A program made the translations under genes and the position numbers. Shown here piece by piece: positions 24,978 to 32,929 of a stretch of DNA of 64,000 nt; the stretch's first letter is position 1, and each line of letters opens with the position of its first letter. Source of the DNA: Acidimicrobiales bacterium. GTDB lineage: Bacteria > Actinomycetota > Acidimicrobiia > Acidimicrobiales > Aldehydirespiratoraceae. The DNA is taken from assembly GCA_041394245.1 (NCBI GenBank), contig JAWKIR010000003.1:496001-560000 (forward strand). The letters run 5' to 3'. The notes under the pieces are model-generated. The model saw only the letters and a list, made by a program, of their open reading frames with translations, was not told the origin of the DNA and made no database searches.

Positions 24978-25871
24978 ATGGAATGGGTGGAAAGCACCGG
25001 TCCTTCGATCGATGAAGCCAAGGAACGAGCCCTCGACAAGCTCGGCGTCCACGAAGACGACGCCGAGTTCGAGGTGATCTCGGATGTGACGACCGGCCTG
25101 TTCGGCCGTGTGAAGGAAGAGGCCCGAGTGCGTGCCCGGGTTGCCCCGGCGACGCCTCGCGCCAAGGAAGAACGGCGTCGTGGTCGCAGCCGAAACGGAC
25201 GCAGTTCCCAAAAGGGGAGCGGCGGTCGAGGAAACCAGAAGCAATCCGGTGAGACCGATCACGCCTCCTCGGGAGCAAGCCGCAACAAGGGCGGCAACAA
25301 GCAGACGACGACCGAGAACACCCGTTCTGGTCGAGAGAACGCCAACTCACGTGGCGAGAAGAGAGAGACGACCATGAGCGACGACGAAGCCACCATGCCG
25401 CTTCCCCAGCAGGCGGACCTCGCCGAGGAGTTCGTGTCGGGCCTCGCGCAGCGATTCGGCACCACAGTGACGTTCGCTCGCGAAGACATCGATGACGAAG
25501 AGATCCGGATCACGGTGTCCGGCGACGATCTCGGTCGGATGATCGGCCGACGGGGGACCACGGCCGGCGCGATCGACGAACTGGTGCGAACGGTGCTGCA
25601 GCGACAGGCGGGCAGCAGTCGCAACGGGCGAATCCGTGTCGACGTCGGTGGTGTCCGCGCCCGTCGGGCAGAGGCACTCGTCAAGTTCTCGCGTGCGCAG
25701 GCCGAAGCGGTGCGCAGCTCCGGCAAGGCGCGTTCGCTCGAGCCGATGTCGGCGGCGGATCGCAAGATCGTGCACGATGCACTCACCGACGAAGAGGGCG
25801 TCGAAACCCGCTCCGAAGGCGAGGATTCCCAGCGCCGGGTCGTCATCGTCCCCGCCGGGGCCGGTGACTGA
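24978..25871 (+). CDS. jag: Jag/KhpB RNA-binding protein
   Basis: A 297-residue protein in the usual yidC-jag-rsmG order. The Jag-N domain (MEWVESTGPSIDEAKERALDKLGV, residues 1-50) is followed by a long low-complexity linker rich in Arg, Gly and Ser (about residues 55-130), a KH domain with ISGDDLGRMIGRRG-like sequence (residues 178-192), and an R3H domain ending SADRKIVHDAL with the R-x3-H pattern. It binds RNA, and in relatives it affects cell wall growth. GAGGAG precedes the ATG. The long basic linker is larger than in firmicute Jag and similar to actinobacterial homologues. Confidence 0.9.
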   Translation: MEWVESTGPSIDEAKERALDKLGVHEDDAEFEVISDVTTGLFGRVKEEARVRARVAPATPRAKEERRRGRSRNGRSSQKGSGGRGNQKQSGETDHASSGASRNKGGNKQTTTENTRSGRENANSRGEKRETTMSDDEATMPLPQQADLAEEFVSGLAQRFGTTVTFAREDIDDEEIRITVSGDDLGRMIGRRGTTAGAIDELVRTVLQRQAGSSRNGRIRVDVGGVRARRAEALVKFSRAQAEAVRSSGKARSLEPMSAADRKIVHDALTDEEGVETRSEGEDSQRRVVIVPAGAGD

Positions 25872-26487
25872 GCCCGACTGGGCCGCCCTCGACGCTGCCT
25901 GGCGCCCGGCCCGTCGGGCCGGCGTGCTGGGGAGCGCCACAACTGAAGCACTGATTGCGCACGCGGCCGGGTATCTCCCGGCCGCGTGTCGCGTTGACGA
26001 CGAGTTCACCGGGGTCGATCTCGGAACGGGAGCGGGGGTCCCCGGCGTGGTGCTCGCTGCCCTACGGCCGTCGTCGTCATGGGTCCTCGTCGATGCCAAC
26101 GAGCGCCGGTGTGAGTACGCGGCTGCGGCGGTCCGCGCGCTCGGCATGTCGGGGCGGGTCGTCGTCCGTCACGCTCGCGTCGAGGACGTGGCCCATGATC
26201 CTCTCCACCGAGGTGCGTACGATCTCGTGGTGGCTCGATCGTTCGGACCTCCGGGAGATCTCGCCGAGTGCGCACTGCCCTTGATGCACCCCGATGGTCG
26301 ACTCGGCGTCTCGGTGGTCGAGGAAACACTCGCGCAGTGGCGGTCGGCCGCCCCGCGGCTCGGTGTGGTCGTGACCGATGGAATGGGCCCCGACGGTTCG
26401 CACTACCTCTGGGCAACTGCGCCCACAGTGCTTCCGTCGAAGTGGCCTCGTCGATCAGCGGCTCGGCGACGTCGCCCCCTGTTCTGA
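25864..26487 (+). CDS. rsmG: 16S rRNA (guanine-N7) methyltransferase RsmG
   Basis: A 207-residue SAM-dependent methyltransferase that modifies a guanine in the 530 loop of 16S rRNA. The SAM-binding motif is GVDLGTGAGVPGVVLAAL, and VLVDANERRCEYAAAAVRAL follows. The RHARVEDVAHD and YDLVVARSFG segments are typical. The GTG start at 25864 overlaps the jag stop by eight bases, indicating coupling. The end is directly followed by two parS sites. Loss of this methyltransferase gives low-level streptomycin resistance in other bacteria. Confidence 0.95.
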   Translation: MTEPDWAALDAAWRPARRAGVLGSATTEALIAHAAGYLPAACRVDDEFTGVDLGTGAGVPGVVLAALRPSSSWVLVDANERRCEYAAAAVRALGMSGRVVVRHARVEDVAHDPLHRGAYDLVVARSFGPPGDLAECALPLMHPDGRLGVSVVEETLAQWRSAAPRLGVVVTDGMGPDGSHYLWATAPTVLPSKWPRRSAARRRRPLF

Positions 26488-26499
26488 GTCATCGCGATG

Positions 26500-26515
26500 T
26501 GTTTCACGTGAAACA
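26500..26515. other. parS: parS centromere site 1
   Basis: TGTTTCACGTGAAACA is a perfect match to the 16-bp consensus palindrome to which ParB binds for chromosome segregation. It lies between rsmG and parA. Confidence 0.98.
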
Positions 26516-26546
26516 CCCGTGCCAGGCAGACCGGAACGCCGACGAC

Positions 26547-26562
26547 TGTTTCACGTGAAACA
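26547..26562. other. parS: parS centromere site 2
   Basis: A second perfect TGTTTCACGTGAAACA, 47 bases from the first (start to start). The spacing gives about 4.5 helical turns. Together they form a ParB nucleation centre about 3.5 kb from rpmH. Confidence 0.98.
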
Positions 26563-26676
26563 CCGGGAGTTTTCCACAAGGGTGCTTGACCCACCTCCAC
26601 GCAGCGGCGAGGATGACAGGGCTGCATCCTCCGCGTTGACGGAAACGATCCAGTTCCAACGAAGGGAGAGTGCCTC

Positions 26677-27477
26677 GTGGCATTCGTGCAAGAGGACGCG
26701 AGCCCCGCGTCCGGTCCCCGCATCTTCGCGGTGGCGAATCAAAAGGGTGGTGTGGGCAAGACCACCACGACCGTGAACCTGGGTGCCTGTTTCGCAGAGC
26801 TCGGACAACGGGTGCTGGTCGTCGACCTGGATCCCCAGGCGAACGCGAGCACCGGGCTCGGCCTCAATCCGCGACAACTCGACTACTCCCTCTACGATGT
26901 GCTGCTCCAGGACGTGCCGATGGAAGATGTCATCGAGCCCGTCTCGGTGAAGGGTCTCTATGTCGCTCCGGCCAGTCTCGATCTCGCCGGAGCAGAGATC
27001 GAGTTGGTCCCTGCGCTGAACCGTGAGCGCAAGCTCAAGGAGGCCATCGACTCGGTGGCCGACGACTACGACATCGTCTTGATCGACTGTCCCCCATCGC
27101 TCGGGTTGTTGACCATCAACGGGCTGACCGCCGCCAATGAGGTGATGGTGCCGATCCAGACCGAGTACTACGCCCTCGAGGGACTCGGACAACTCATCCG
27201 CAATGTCGACCTCGTGACCCGAAATCTCAATCCGACACTGGACTTGAGCACCATCGTGCTTGTGATGTTCGATGCCCGTACGAAGCTGTCGAGCCAGGTC
27301 GCCGATGAAGTTCGGGCGCACTTCGGCGACAAGGTGTGCCGGCAGGTGATCCCTCGGACGGTTCGGCTCAGCGAAGCGCCCTCGTTCGGACAGCCGATCA
27401 CCGCATTCGACCCGATGTCCCGCGGCGCGATTGCGTATCGCGAACTCGCAAAGGAGATTCTCGGTGACAAAGCGTAG
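26677..27477 (+). CDS. parA: Chromosome partitioning ATPase ParA
   Basis: A 266-residue ParA/Soj ATPase that moves ParB-parS complexes. It has the deviant Walker A KGGVGKTTTTVNL (about residues 24-36), Walker A' VVDLDPQANAS, and Walker B IVLIDCPPSLGLLT. The start is a GTG with GAAGGGAG upstream. It lies 189 bases after rsmG, with two parS sites between. Its 3' end overlaps the parB start by 14 bases. Confidence 0.97.
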   Translation: MAFVQEDASPASGPRIFAVANQKGGVGKTTTTVNLGACFAELGQRVLVVDLDPQANASTGLGLNPRQLDYSLYDVLLQDVPMEDVIEPVSVKGLYVAPASLDLAGAEIELVPALNRERKLKEAIDSVADDYDIVLIDCPPSLGLLTINGLTAANEVMVPIQTEYYALEGLGQLIRNVDLVTRNLNPTLDLSTIVLVMFDARTKLSSQVADEVRAHFGDKVCRQVIPRTVRLSEAPSFGQPITAFDPMSRGAIAYRELAKEILGDKA

Positions 27478-28372
27478 TGGTTTGGGCAAGGGCCTCAGTT
27501 CACTGATACCCGCCGACGTCACCACAGAGGGCGCCGTGTATCGGGAGATCGATGTCAATGATGTCGTACCGAATCGCTATCAGCCACGCGAGCACTTCGA
27601 CGAGGAGACTCTGGCTGCGCTGACGGCCTCCGTGGCCGAAGTCGGTGTGATTCAACCGATCGTGGTGCGTGAGAACGACGATGGTGGCTTCGAGCTGATC
27701 GCGGGGGAGCGACGTTGGCGCGCGGCCAAGCGGGCGAACCTCCCCGCGATCCCGGCTCTGGTACGTGGGGCCGATGACCTGTCGAGTCTCGAAACAGCCG
27801 TGGTCGAGAACCTGCATCGTCAGGATCTCAACGCGCTCGAGGAAGCTGCTGCGTATCAGCAGCTCATCGAGGACTTCTCGCTGACGCAGGACGAGGTGGC
27901 GACTCGCGTTGGTCGGAGCCGCTCTGCGGTGGCCAACACCATTCGGTTGCTGCAGCTGCCGCCGACCGTGCAGCGCCTCGTGATCGAGAGTCAGATCAGT
28001 GCCGGACACGCCCGAGCGCTGCTGTCGACACCGGATCGTGCCGAGCAGGAGCGGATCGCGAAGCAGATCGTGACCGAGGGGTTGACGGTACGCCAGGTCG
28101 AGGATCTGCTCAAGGGCGACGATGTCGAGCCCGAGGTCGCGGACGAACCACCGGTTGCTGCTGTAGGGGACGATGCTCCGGTGGCAGGAGAGCCGCCGAT
28201 GCTGGCCGAACCAGCCGTGCTGGAGCTCGAGGAGCTGCTGGCGGCCCGGTTGTCCACAAGGGTGTCGGTCAAGCTGGGGAAAGGTCCGGGCAAGCTCGTG
28301 GTGGATTTCGCCGATCTCGACGATCTCGAGCGCATCTACCGGGTGATCACCCCTCCGGGTACCGTCGTCTGA
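27464..28372 (+). CDS. parB: Chromosome partitioning protein ParB
   Basis: A 302-residue CTP-dependent clamp that binds parS and spreads along DNA. The N-terminus KRSGLGKGLSSLIP is the ParA-interacting peptide. The CTPase/N-terminal domain includes NRYQPREHFDEETLAAL and AGERRWRAAKRANLPAIPAL (GERRWRA box). The HTH is in LTQDEVATRVGRSRSAVANTIRLL. The C-terminal dimer domain follows an acidic linker. GTG at 27464 has AAGGAG eight bases upstream and overlaps parA. A TTGTCCACA sequence lies inside its 3' part (28250-28258). Confidence 0.97.
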   Translation: MTKRSGLGKGLSSLIPADVTTEGAVYREIDVNDVVPNRYQPREHFDEETLAALTASVAEVGVIQPIVVRENDDGGFELIAGERRWRAAKRANLPAIPALVRGADDLSSLETAVVENLHRQDLNALEEAAAYQQLIEDFSLTQDEVATRVGRSRSAVANTIRLLQLPPTVQRLVIESQISAGHARALLSTPDRAEQERIAKQIVTEGLTVRQVEDLLKGDDVEPEVADEPPVAAVGDDAPVAGEPPMLAEPAVLELEELLAARLSTRVSVKLGKGPGKLVVDFADLDDLERIYRVITPPGTVV

Positions 28373-28406
28373 CCCTCCGAACGGGTGTGGATCAGTCTGT
28401 GGACAA
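28250..28406. promoter_or_regulatory. Two consensus DnaA-box 9-mers near the parB/cwlM junction
   Basis: TTGTCCACA occurs at 28250-28258 (plus strand, in parB) and on the minus strand at 28398-28406 (TGTGGACAA, in the 3' end of cwlM). This is the actinobacterial DnaA-box form. They are 148 bases apart and within 5.5 kb of the origin. Function as binding sites is inferred. Confidence 0.4.
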
Positions 28407-29411
28407 GTCGTCGTCTGCGGTGATCGCGCACCAGGTGGTCACGGCAGTACGGAGCGCCTCGGTGACGGCGGCCGCCTGTTCCACCACGAGCGGCGCCGGC
28501 CCGAGGCGACACCATACGGCAGGCATGCGGGTCTCTCGCAGGATGGGCAGTCGCATGCCCGTCGCCGTCGCGCCATTGTCGAGGATTCCTCGCAAGGCTG
28601 CAGCGCACTGGTTGGCCAGGGACCGTCCACCGTGTGAGGTGAAACCCTCGATCTCGAAGTAGGAGATCTGCTGGCCCTCGTCGGCGAGGGTCAGACCGAC
28701 ATAGGCGCTGCCGTTCCACGCGTTGGCCGCCCGTGCCTGATCCGACAGGTCGGGCTGGTGCAAGGTGATGACCTCGGCACCATCGAGGCGCAGTCGACGA
28801 GCGAGTCCATCGACGATGGCGGGAAGTCCGCCGGCCTCGCCGATCACGAGCCGTTGCCCGGCGACGCCGGTGTGATCGCGAAGCCGCTCACGGTCGCGCA
28901 CTTCCGCGACGGTCTTCTCACCGGAACGTCGACCGGAAAGGCGGTCGAACGCGGCCACGGTCTCCCGACCGACCACGCCATCGGCGGTGAGGCCCTGGTT
29001 GTGTTGGAAGTCCCGTACCGCCCGTTCCGTGTCGGGCCCGAAGATCCCGTCGAGCCAGCCGGCGTCGAAGCCGAGGCTGCCCAACCGCTGTTGGAGGTCG
29101 GTGACGTCGTCGCCGCGCGTCATGGGCGAGCGCAGGTAGAGCATGCGGTCCCCCAGTCGATAGTCGGCATCGACGAGGGCGGCCCAGGTCTGGCGCGCGC
29201 AGATCCCGTCGTCGACGAGGCGACGCGAGGCCTGGAACTCGCGCAGGGCCTTCTCGGTGTGGTCGTCGAAGCATTCGGGATCGCCGGTGTCGCGAAATCC
29301 TGCCGCGGCCATCCGGCGATGCAGATCACGCACCGCGGGTCCGGTGTCGCCGTGGCGCAGCGGGAGACCGGTGGGTTCAGATCTCGGCGGCGACATGGCA
29401 TCCCCAGGCAT
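28392..29411 (-). CDS. cwlM: CwlM-like peptidoglycan-binding / degenerate amidase protein
   Basis: A 339-residue protein matching the gene position of mycobacterial cwlM (between trxA and parB). Two peptidoglycan-binding-1 repeats are at about residues 20-80 and 97-155 (LQQRLGSLGFDAGWLDGIFGPDTERAVRDFQ). The C-terminal amidase-3-like domain lacks expected zinc ligands: the DPGHGG position reads IGEAGG, the SxHxN position reads GLTLADE, and the late glutamate is replaced near PAVWCRLGP. No signal peptide is seen. In mycobacteria CwlM is a cytoplasmic regulator that activates MurA when phosphorylated; a similar non-enzymatic role is inferred. A second ATG at 29396 is an alternative start. Confidence 0.8.
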   Translation of the reverse strand: MPGDAMSPPRSEPTGLPLRHGDTGPAVRDLHRRMAAAGFRDTGDPECFDDHTEKALREFQASRRLVDDGICARQTWAALVDADYRLGDRMLYLRSPMTRGDDVTDLQQRLGSLGFDAGWLDGIFGPDTERAVRDFQHNQGLTADGVVGRETVAAFDRLSGRRSGEKTVAEVRDRERLRDHTGVAGQRLVIGEAGGLPAIVDGLARRLRLDGAEVITLHQPDLSDQARAANAWNGSAYVGLTLADEGQQISYFEIEGFTSHGGRSLANQCAAALRGILDNGATATGMRLPILRETRMPAVWCRLGPAPLVVEQAAAVTEALRTAVTTWCAITADDDLSTD

Positions 29412-29446
29412 CCGCCCGAGGATACTGCCCGATCACCGCGCCGGAG

Positions 29447-29773
29447 CTACAGGTAGTCGGCGAGATCGTCGAGCAGGGCTTGCTTGGGCTTGGCCCCGAT
29501 GATGCGCTTGGCCTCTTGGCCGTCCTTGAACAGGATCATCGTCGGAATGCTCATGACCTCGAACCGCCGGGCGATGTCGGAGGCCTCGTCGACGTTGAGT
29601 TTGGCGATCTTGAGTGACTCGCCCTTCTCCTCGGCGATCTCCTCGAGGATGGGGGCGATCATCTTGCAGGGCCCGCACCACTCGGCCCAGAAGTCGACCA
29701 GTACCGGGGCGGACGAGCCACCGATCTCCTCGTCGAATGTGCTGTCCGACAGCGTGGTGATAGCTCCAGCCAT
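29447..29773 (-). CDS. trxA: Thioredoxin
   Basis: A 108-residue thioredoxin with the active site WCGPC (C33, C36) in LVDFWAEWCGPCKMIAP and the cis-proline segment MSIPTMILFKDG. It reduces disulfides in cytosolic proteins and is itself recycled by the TrxB encoded just upstream in the same operon. The length is standard. It sits 35 bases before cwlM and 85 after trxB. Confidence 0.97.
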   Translation of the reverse strand: MAGAITTLSDSTFDEEIGGSSAPVLVDFWAEWCGPCKMIAPILEEIAEEKGESLKIAKLNVDEASDIARRFEVMSIPTMILFKDGQEAKRIIGAKPKQALLDDLADYL

Positions 29774-29858
29774 GATGTGGTCCTTTCTGATGACCTGAGA
29801 CAGGAAACGCCACTCGTGTGGTGGCTATTCCACCGGCGCGCCGCGTCGGGTGTTGACC

Positions 29859-30821
29859 CTAGCCGTGTTGTTCCTCGAGCCAGCGCTCCGCGTCGATCGC
29901 GGCCATACAGCCGGAGCCCGCCGCGGTGATGGCCTGGCGGTACACATCGTCTTGCACGTCGCCGCACGCGAAGACGCCCTCGACATCGGTGTAGGAGGAG
30001 TCGGGTCGGGTGATGAGGTAGCCGTTGTCCTTCATCGCCAACTGGCCGGCGAACAGGTCGGTGTTGGGCTTGTGACCGATGGCGACGAACACCCCACCGA
30101 ACTGAACATCGTTCACTTCATCGGTGTGAACATTGCGGAGTCGAAGCCCGGACAACTGTCCGTCGCCGAGATACGCCTCGACCACGGTGTTCCACATGAC
30201 CTCGATCTTGGGATTGTCGAAGGCCCGCTGCTGCATGATCTTCGAGGCTCGGAACTCGTCGCGGCGGTGGATGATGGTCACCTTGCTTCCGAAACGGCTC
30301 AGGAACGTCGCCTCTTCGATGGCGGAATCGCCACCGCCGACCACCGCGATCTCCTGGTCACGGAAGAAGAACCCGTCACAGGTCGCACACGTCGAGAGGC
30401 CGTGTCCGATCAGTGCGTTCTCGTCGGGAAGCCCGAGCATGAGCGACTGTGCGCCGGTCGAGACGATCACGGAGTGGGCGAGATGGGTCGGCTCTGGGGT
30501 GCTCGGATCGCCGACCCACACCTTGAAGGGACGCTCGGAGAAGTCGACCCGGGAAACCTTGACGGTCTGGATCTCCGCGCCGAACCGCAGCGCCTGGTTG
30601 CGGAAGTTCTGCATCAGTTCCGGCCCCATGACACCGTCGGGGAAGCCCGGGAAGTTCTCGACCTCGGTCGTGAGCATCAGCTGGCCACCGGGCTGATCGC
30701 TCGTGCTGCTCGGCTCACCCTCGAGTACGAGCGGTGCGAGATTTGCTCGGGCCGTGTAGATCGCTGCGGTCAGCCCGGCCGGCCCGGAGCCGATGATGAT
30801 GACGTCACGAATATCGCTCAT
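29859..30821 (-). CDS. trxB: Thioredoxin reductase
   Basis: A 320-residue FAD- and NADPH-dependent enzyme. FAD-binding motif IIGSGPAGLTAAIYTARA, redox site CATC (C145, C148), NADPH motif VVGGGDSAIEEATFL and C-terminal FAD segment GVFACGDVQDDVYRQAITAAGSGCMAA are all intact. It reduces the TrxA encoded downstream. The adjacent trxB-trxA-cwlM order is the same as in mycobacteria. Confidence 0.97.
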   Translation of the reverse strand: MSDIRDVIIIGSGPAGLTAAIYTARANLAPLVLEGEPSSTSDQPGGQLMLTTEVENFPGFPDGVMGPELMQNFRNQALRFGAEIQTVKVSRVDFSERPFKVWVGDPSTPEPTHLAHSVIVSTGAQSLMLGLPDENALIGHGLSTCATCDGFFFRDQEIAVVGGGDSAIEEATFLSRFGSKVTIIHRRDEFRASKIMQQRAFDNPKIEVMWNTVVEAYLGDGQLSGLRLRNVHTDEVNDVQFGGVFVAIGHKPNTDLFAGQLAMKDNGYLITRPDSSYTDVEGVFACGDVQDDVYRQAITAAGSGCMAAIDAERWLEEQHG

Positions 30822-30851
30822 GGAATTCCTCGCATGCCGGAATCGGTGGGT

Positions 30852-31250
30852 TCAGGAAAAGATTGCGTAGCAGGCGATGACCACGATCGCGAGCAGGTCA
30901 ACCACGGCAGCGATCGTGAAATTCCGTGTCGTGGTCGTCTTGCGGCTCGCCCAGAGCCCGAGGCCGAGGGTCGAGAGGAGCCCACCGATGAACAGGTGGG
31001 CGGCCCAGGTGGCGTCGCCGACGCCGGCACCGATGGGCAGGTAGGCGTCGGCCATGCGGACGGCCAGCACCACGGTGAAGATCACGGCGGCGACCCCGAA
31101 CACCATCGCCACCAGTCCGAAGACGATTCCGCGCAGCGCACGGACCGCGTTGTCGGTCCCGACCGAGCGGGCCCGGTCGACATAGCCGATGATCGTGTCG
31201 GTCGCTCCGACGATCCAATCGTCCTGGGCGGTGCGCGTTTCGTCGGCCAT
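30852..31250 (-). CDS. Small multi-pass membrane protein
   Basis: A 132-residue protein with three hydrophobic segments: about residues 42-66 (IVFGLVAMVFGVAAVIFTVVLAV, interior quoted approximately), 84-103 and 113-131. No recognised family. It is encoded between the anti-sigma factor and trxB with short gaps (43 and 30 bases), so it belongs to the same operon. It could be an envelope-stress accessory protein; the sequence gives no specific role. Confidence 0.7.
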   Translation of the reverse strand: MADETRTAQDDWIVGATDTIIGYVDRARSVGTDNAVRALRGIVFGLVAMVFGVAAVIFTVVLAVRMADAYLPIGAGVGDATWAAHLFIGGLLSTLGLGLWASRKTTTTRNFTIAAVVDLLAIVVIACYAIFS

Positions 31251-31293
31251 GTCGACGGATCCTAACCGCCGCCGCCCATGGCCGCATCAGCCG

Positions 31294-32322
31294 TCAGCCG
31301 AGGCGGGCGCTGGTGACGGTGCAGGTGGCCTGATCGACGACGAGGAGTTCGCCGCTGCCGTCGGCCCGCAGGAACACGCCGACCGTGGTCGGCGCGCCGG
31401 CCACGATCGCCGACGCATAGTCCGCCGCGAGCACGGTGTCGCCGGCGAAGTAGTCGACGATCACGTCGACGATCCCGGCGCACGGGATCGTCGCCAGCCC
31501 ATCGAAGCGTCCGAAGGCATCGGCCAGGAACGCCTCGGGATCGACCACACCACCGACGTCGGTTGGAAGCACCGGGCCGGTCGTGGTGGTGGGATCCGCC
31601 GTGCTGCGCTCGGCGGTCCAGTCCTCGCTGACGGCGCTCGACAGCGTCGCGGTGCTGAGGAACTCGCCGAGGTCGTCGACCAGCGGATCGAACCCGGCGA
31701 CCTCGACGAAGAGGGCGGTACTGGCGGCGTCGTAGAACGGCCGTTGGGCCTCGTCGTCGGGCGGCACCTCCGCCGCCTCGCTGATGTCCGAGCCGGCCGC
31801 ATCGGCATCATCGGTGGCGTCGTCGCCGGCGGCCGCGGGGCTGTCGTCGAGGGCGAAGGCCTCGGTGGCCATGTCGGCCGCGGTGCCGTCGCCGGCTTCC
31901 ATGTCGCCGTCGAAGGAGTCGTCGGCATCGGCAACCGTGGCCGCGGTGTCGCTGTCGGTGCCGCGGTCGAGTGCCCGCAGTGCCGGCACGGCGAGCGCCA
32001 ACGCGACCACGGCCGCGGCTGCCACCGCGAGACGGGATGGCCAGATCGAGCGTCGTGACGTGGCGGCCGAGAGGTCGGTCACGTTGCTTGCGGTGGCGCT
32101 CGCCGCGAGTGCGGCGCCGATCATGCCGTCGGCCTCGGCCGCCGTGAGCGGCGAAACCGCGGATCCGACGAGTGTTCGCGCATCGTGCAGCGCGGCGAGG
32201 CGCGCTCGGAGTGCGGGCTCCGCGGCGAGCCGGTCGTCGAGACGCGCCTGTTCGTCGATGGTGAGTTCACCATCGAGATGGGACGAGAGGAGCTCGTCGT
32301 CGGTGTGCGGATCTTCGGGCAT
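31294..32322 (-). CDS. Anti-sigma factor partner of the SigM-like sigma
   Basis: A 342-residue membrane protein following the sigma gene with two bases between. The N-terminus (DDELLSSHLDGELTIDEQARLDDRLAAEPALRARLAALHDAR) has the helical anti-sigma domain pattern without the zinc-binding HxxxCxxC residues. One transmembrane helix (RLAVAAAAVVALALAVPALRAL, about residues 97-118) leads to an acidic extracellular domain of about 220 residues that is low in complexity and poorly conserved. It likely holds the sigma factor inactive at the membrane. Rv3912 occupies the same position in M. tuberculosis. Confidence 0.8.
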   Translation of the reverse strand: MPEDPHTDDELLSSHLDGELTIDEQARLDDRLAAEPALRARLAALHDARTLVGSAVSPLTAAEADGMIGAALAASATASNVTDLSAATSRRSIWPSRLAVAAAAVVALALAVPALRALDRGTDSDTAATVADADDSFDGDMEAGDGTAADMATEAFALDDSPAAAGDDATDDADAAGSDISEAAEVPPDDEAQRPFYDAASTALFVEVAGFDPLVDDLGEFLSTATLSSAVSEDWTAERSTADPTTTTGPVLPTDVGGVVDPEAFLADAFGRFDGLATIPCAGIVDVIVDYFAGDTVLAADYASAIVAGAPTTVGVFLRADGSGELLVVDQATCTVTSARLG

Positions 32323-32324
32323 GG

Positions 32325-32897
32325 CTACGGAGTCTGACGTCGGTCGAGGGGTGGTTGGTTCCCGGAGATCGCGTCGGCGAGGCGACCTCGCCCGCGAGCG
32401 ATCCGCGAGCGCACGGTTCCCGGTGCGACGCCGAGCACCTCGGCGATCTCGGCATAGTCGAGACCGGCCACGTCGCGAAGGATGACGGCGGTGCGGAACT
32501 CCTCGGGGAGGTCGGCGAGCCCACGGTCGACATCGAGTCGGGCCGCCACGGTCTCCGCGGGATCGCGGGGCGCCGAAGCGCCGATCGATGCGTGCTCGGT
32601 GGTCTCGAACTCAGGCAGTCCCGGCTCCGGGCGGCGACCACGGCGGCGCAACTCGTCGAGACAGGCGTTGGTCGCCACGCGATAGGCCCAGGTCGAGAAC
32701 TTCGCCCGGCCGTCGAAACGAGGCAGCCCCTTCACGATGGCGATGAGCGCCTCCTGGGTGGCATCCATCGCGTCTGCGTCGTTGCCCGCGAGCCGACGAC
32801 AGACCGCATGGATGCGGTCCTGATGCAACCGCAACAGCTGGTCGAGGGCCTTGCGGTCCCCTCGCTGTGCGGCGCTGATCAGCGTTTGTTCGTCCAC
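32325..32897 (-). CDS. sigM: ECF sigma factor, SigM-like
   Basis: A 190-residue extracytoplasmic-function sigma factor. Region 2 has DAMDATQEALIAIVKGLPRFDGRAKFSTWAYRVATNACLDELRRR, and region 4 has LPEEFRTAVILRDVAGLDYAEIAEVLGVAPGTVRSRIARGR. The next gene is its probable membrane anti-sigma factor. The operon position (kinase before, anti-sigma, trxB and trxA after) corresponds to mycobacterial sigM, supporting the symbol. It likely responds to envelope stress. Confidence 0.88.
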   Translation of the reverse strand: MDEQTLISAAQRGDRKALDQLLRLHQDRIHAVCRRLAGNDADAMDATQEALIAIVKGLPRFDGRAKFSTWAYRVATNACLDELRRRGRRPEPGLPEFETTEHASIGASAPRDPAETVAARLDVDRGLADLPEEFRTAVILRDVAGLDYAEIAEVLGVAPGTVRSRIARGRGRLADAISGNQPPLDRRQTP

Positions 32898-32929
32898 GGG
32901 AGCGATGCGCGGACCCTAGCCGAGCCGTC

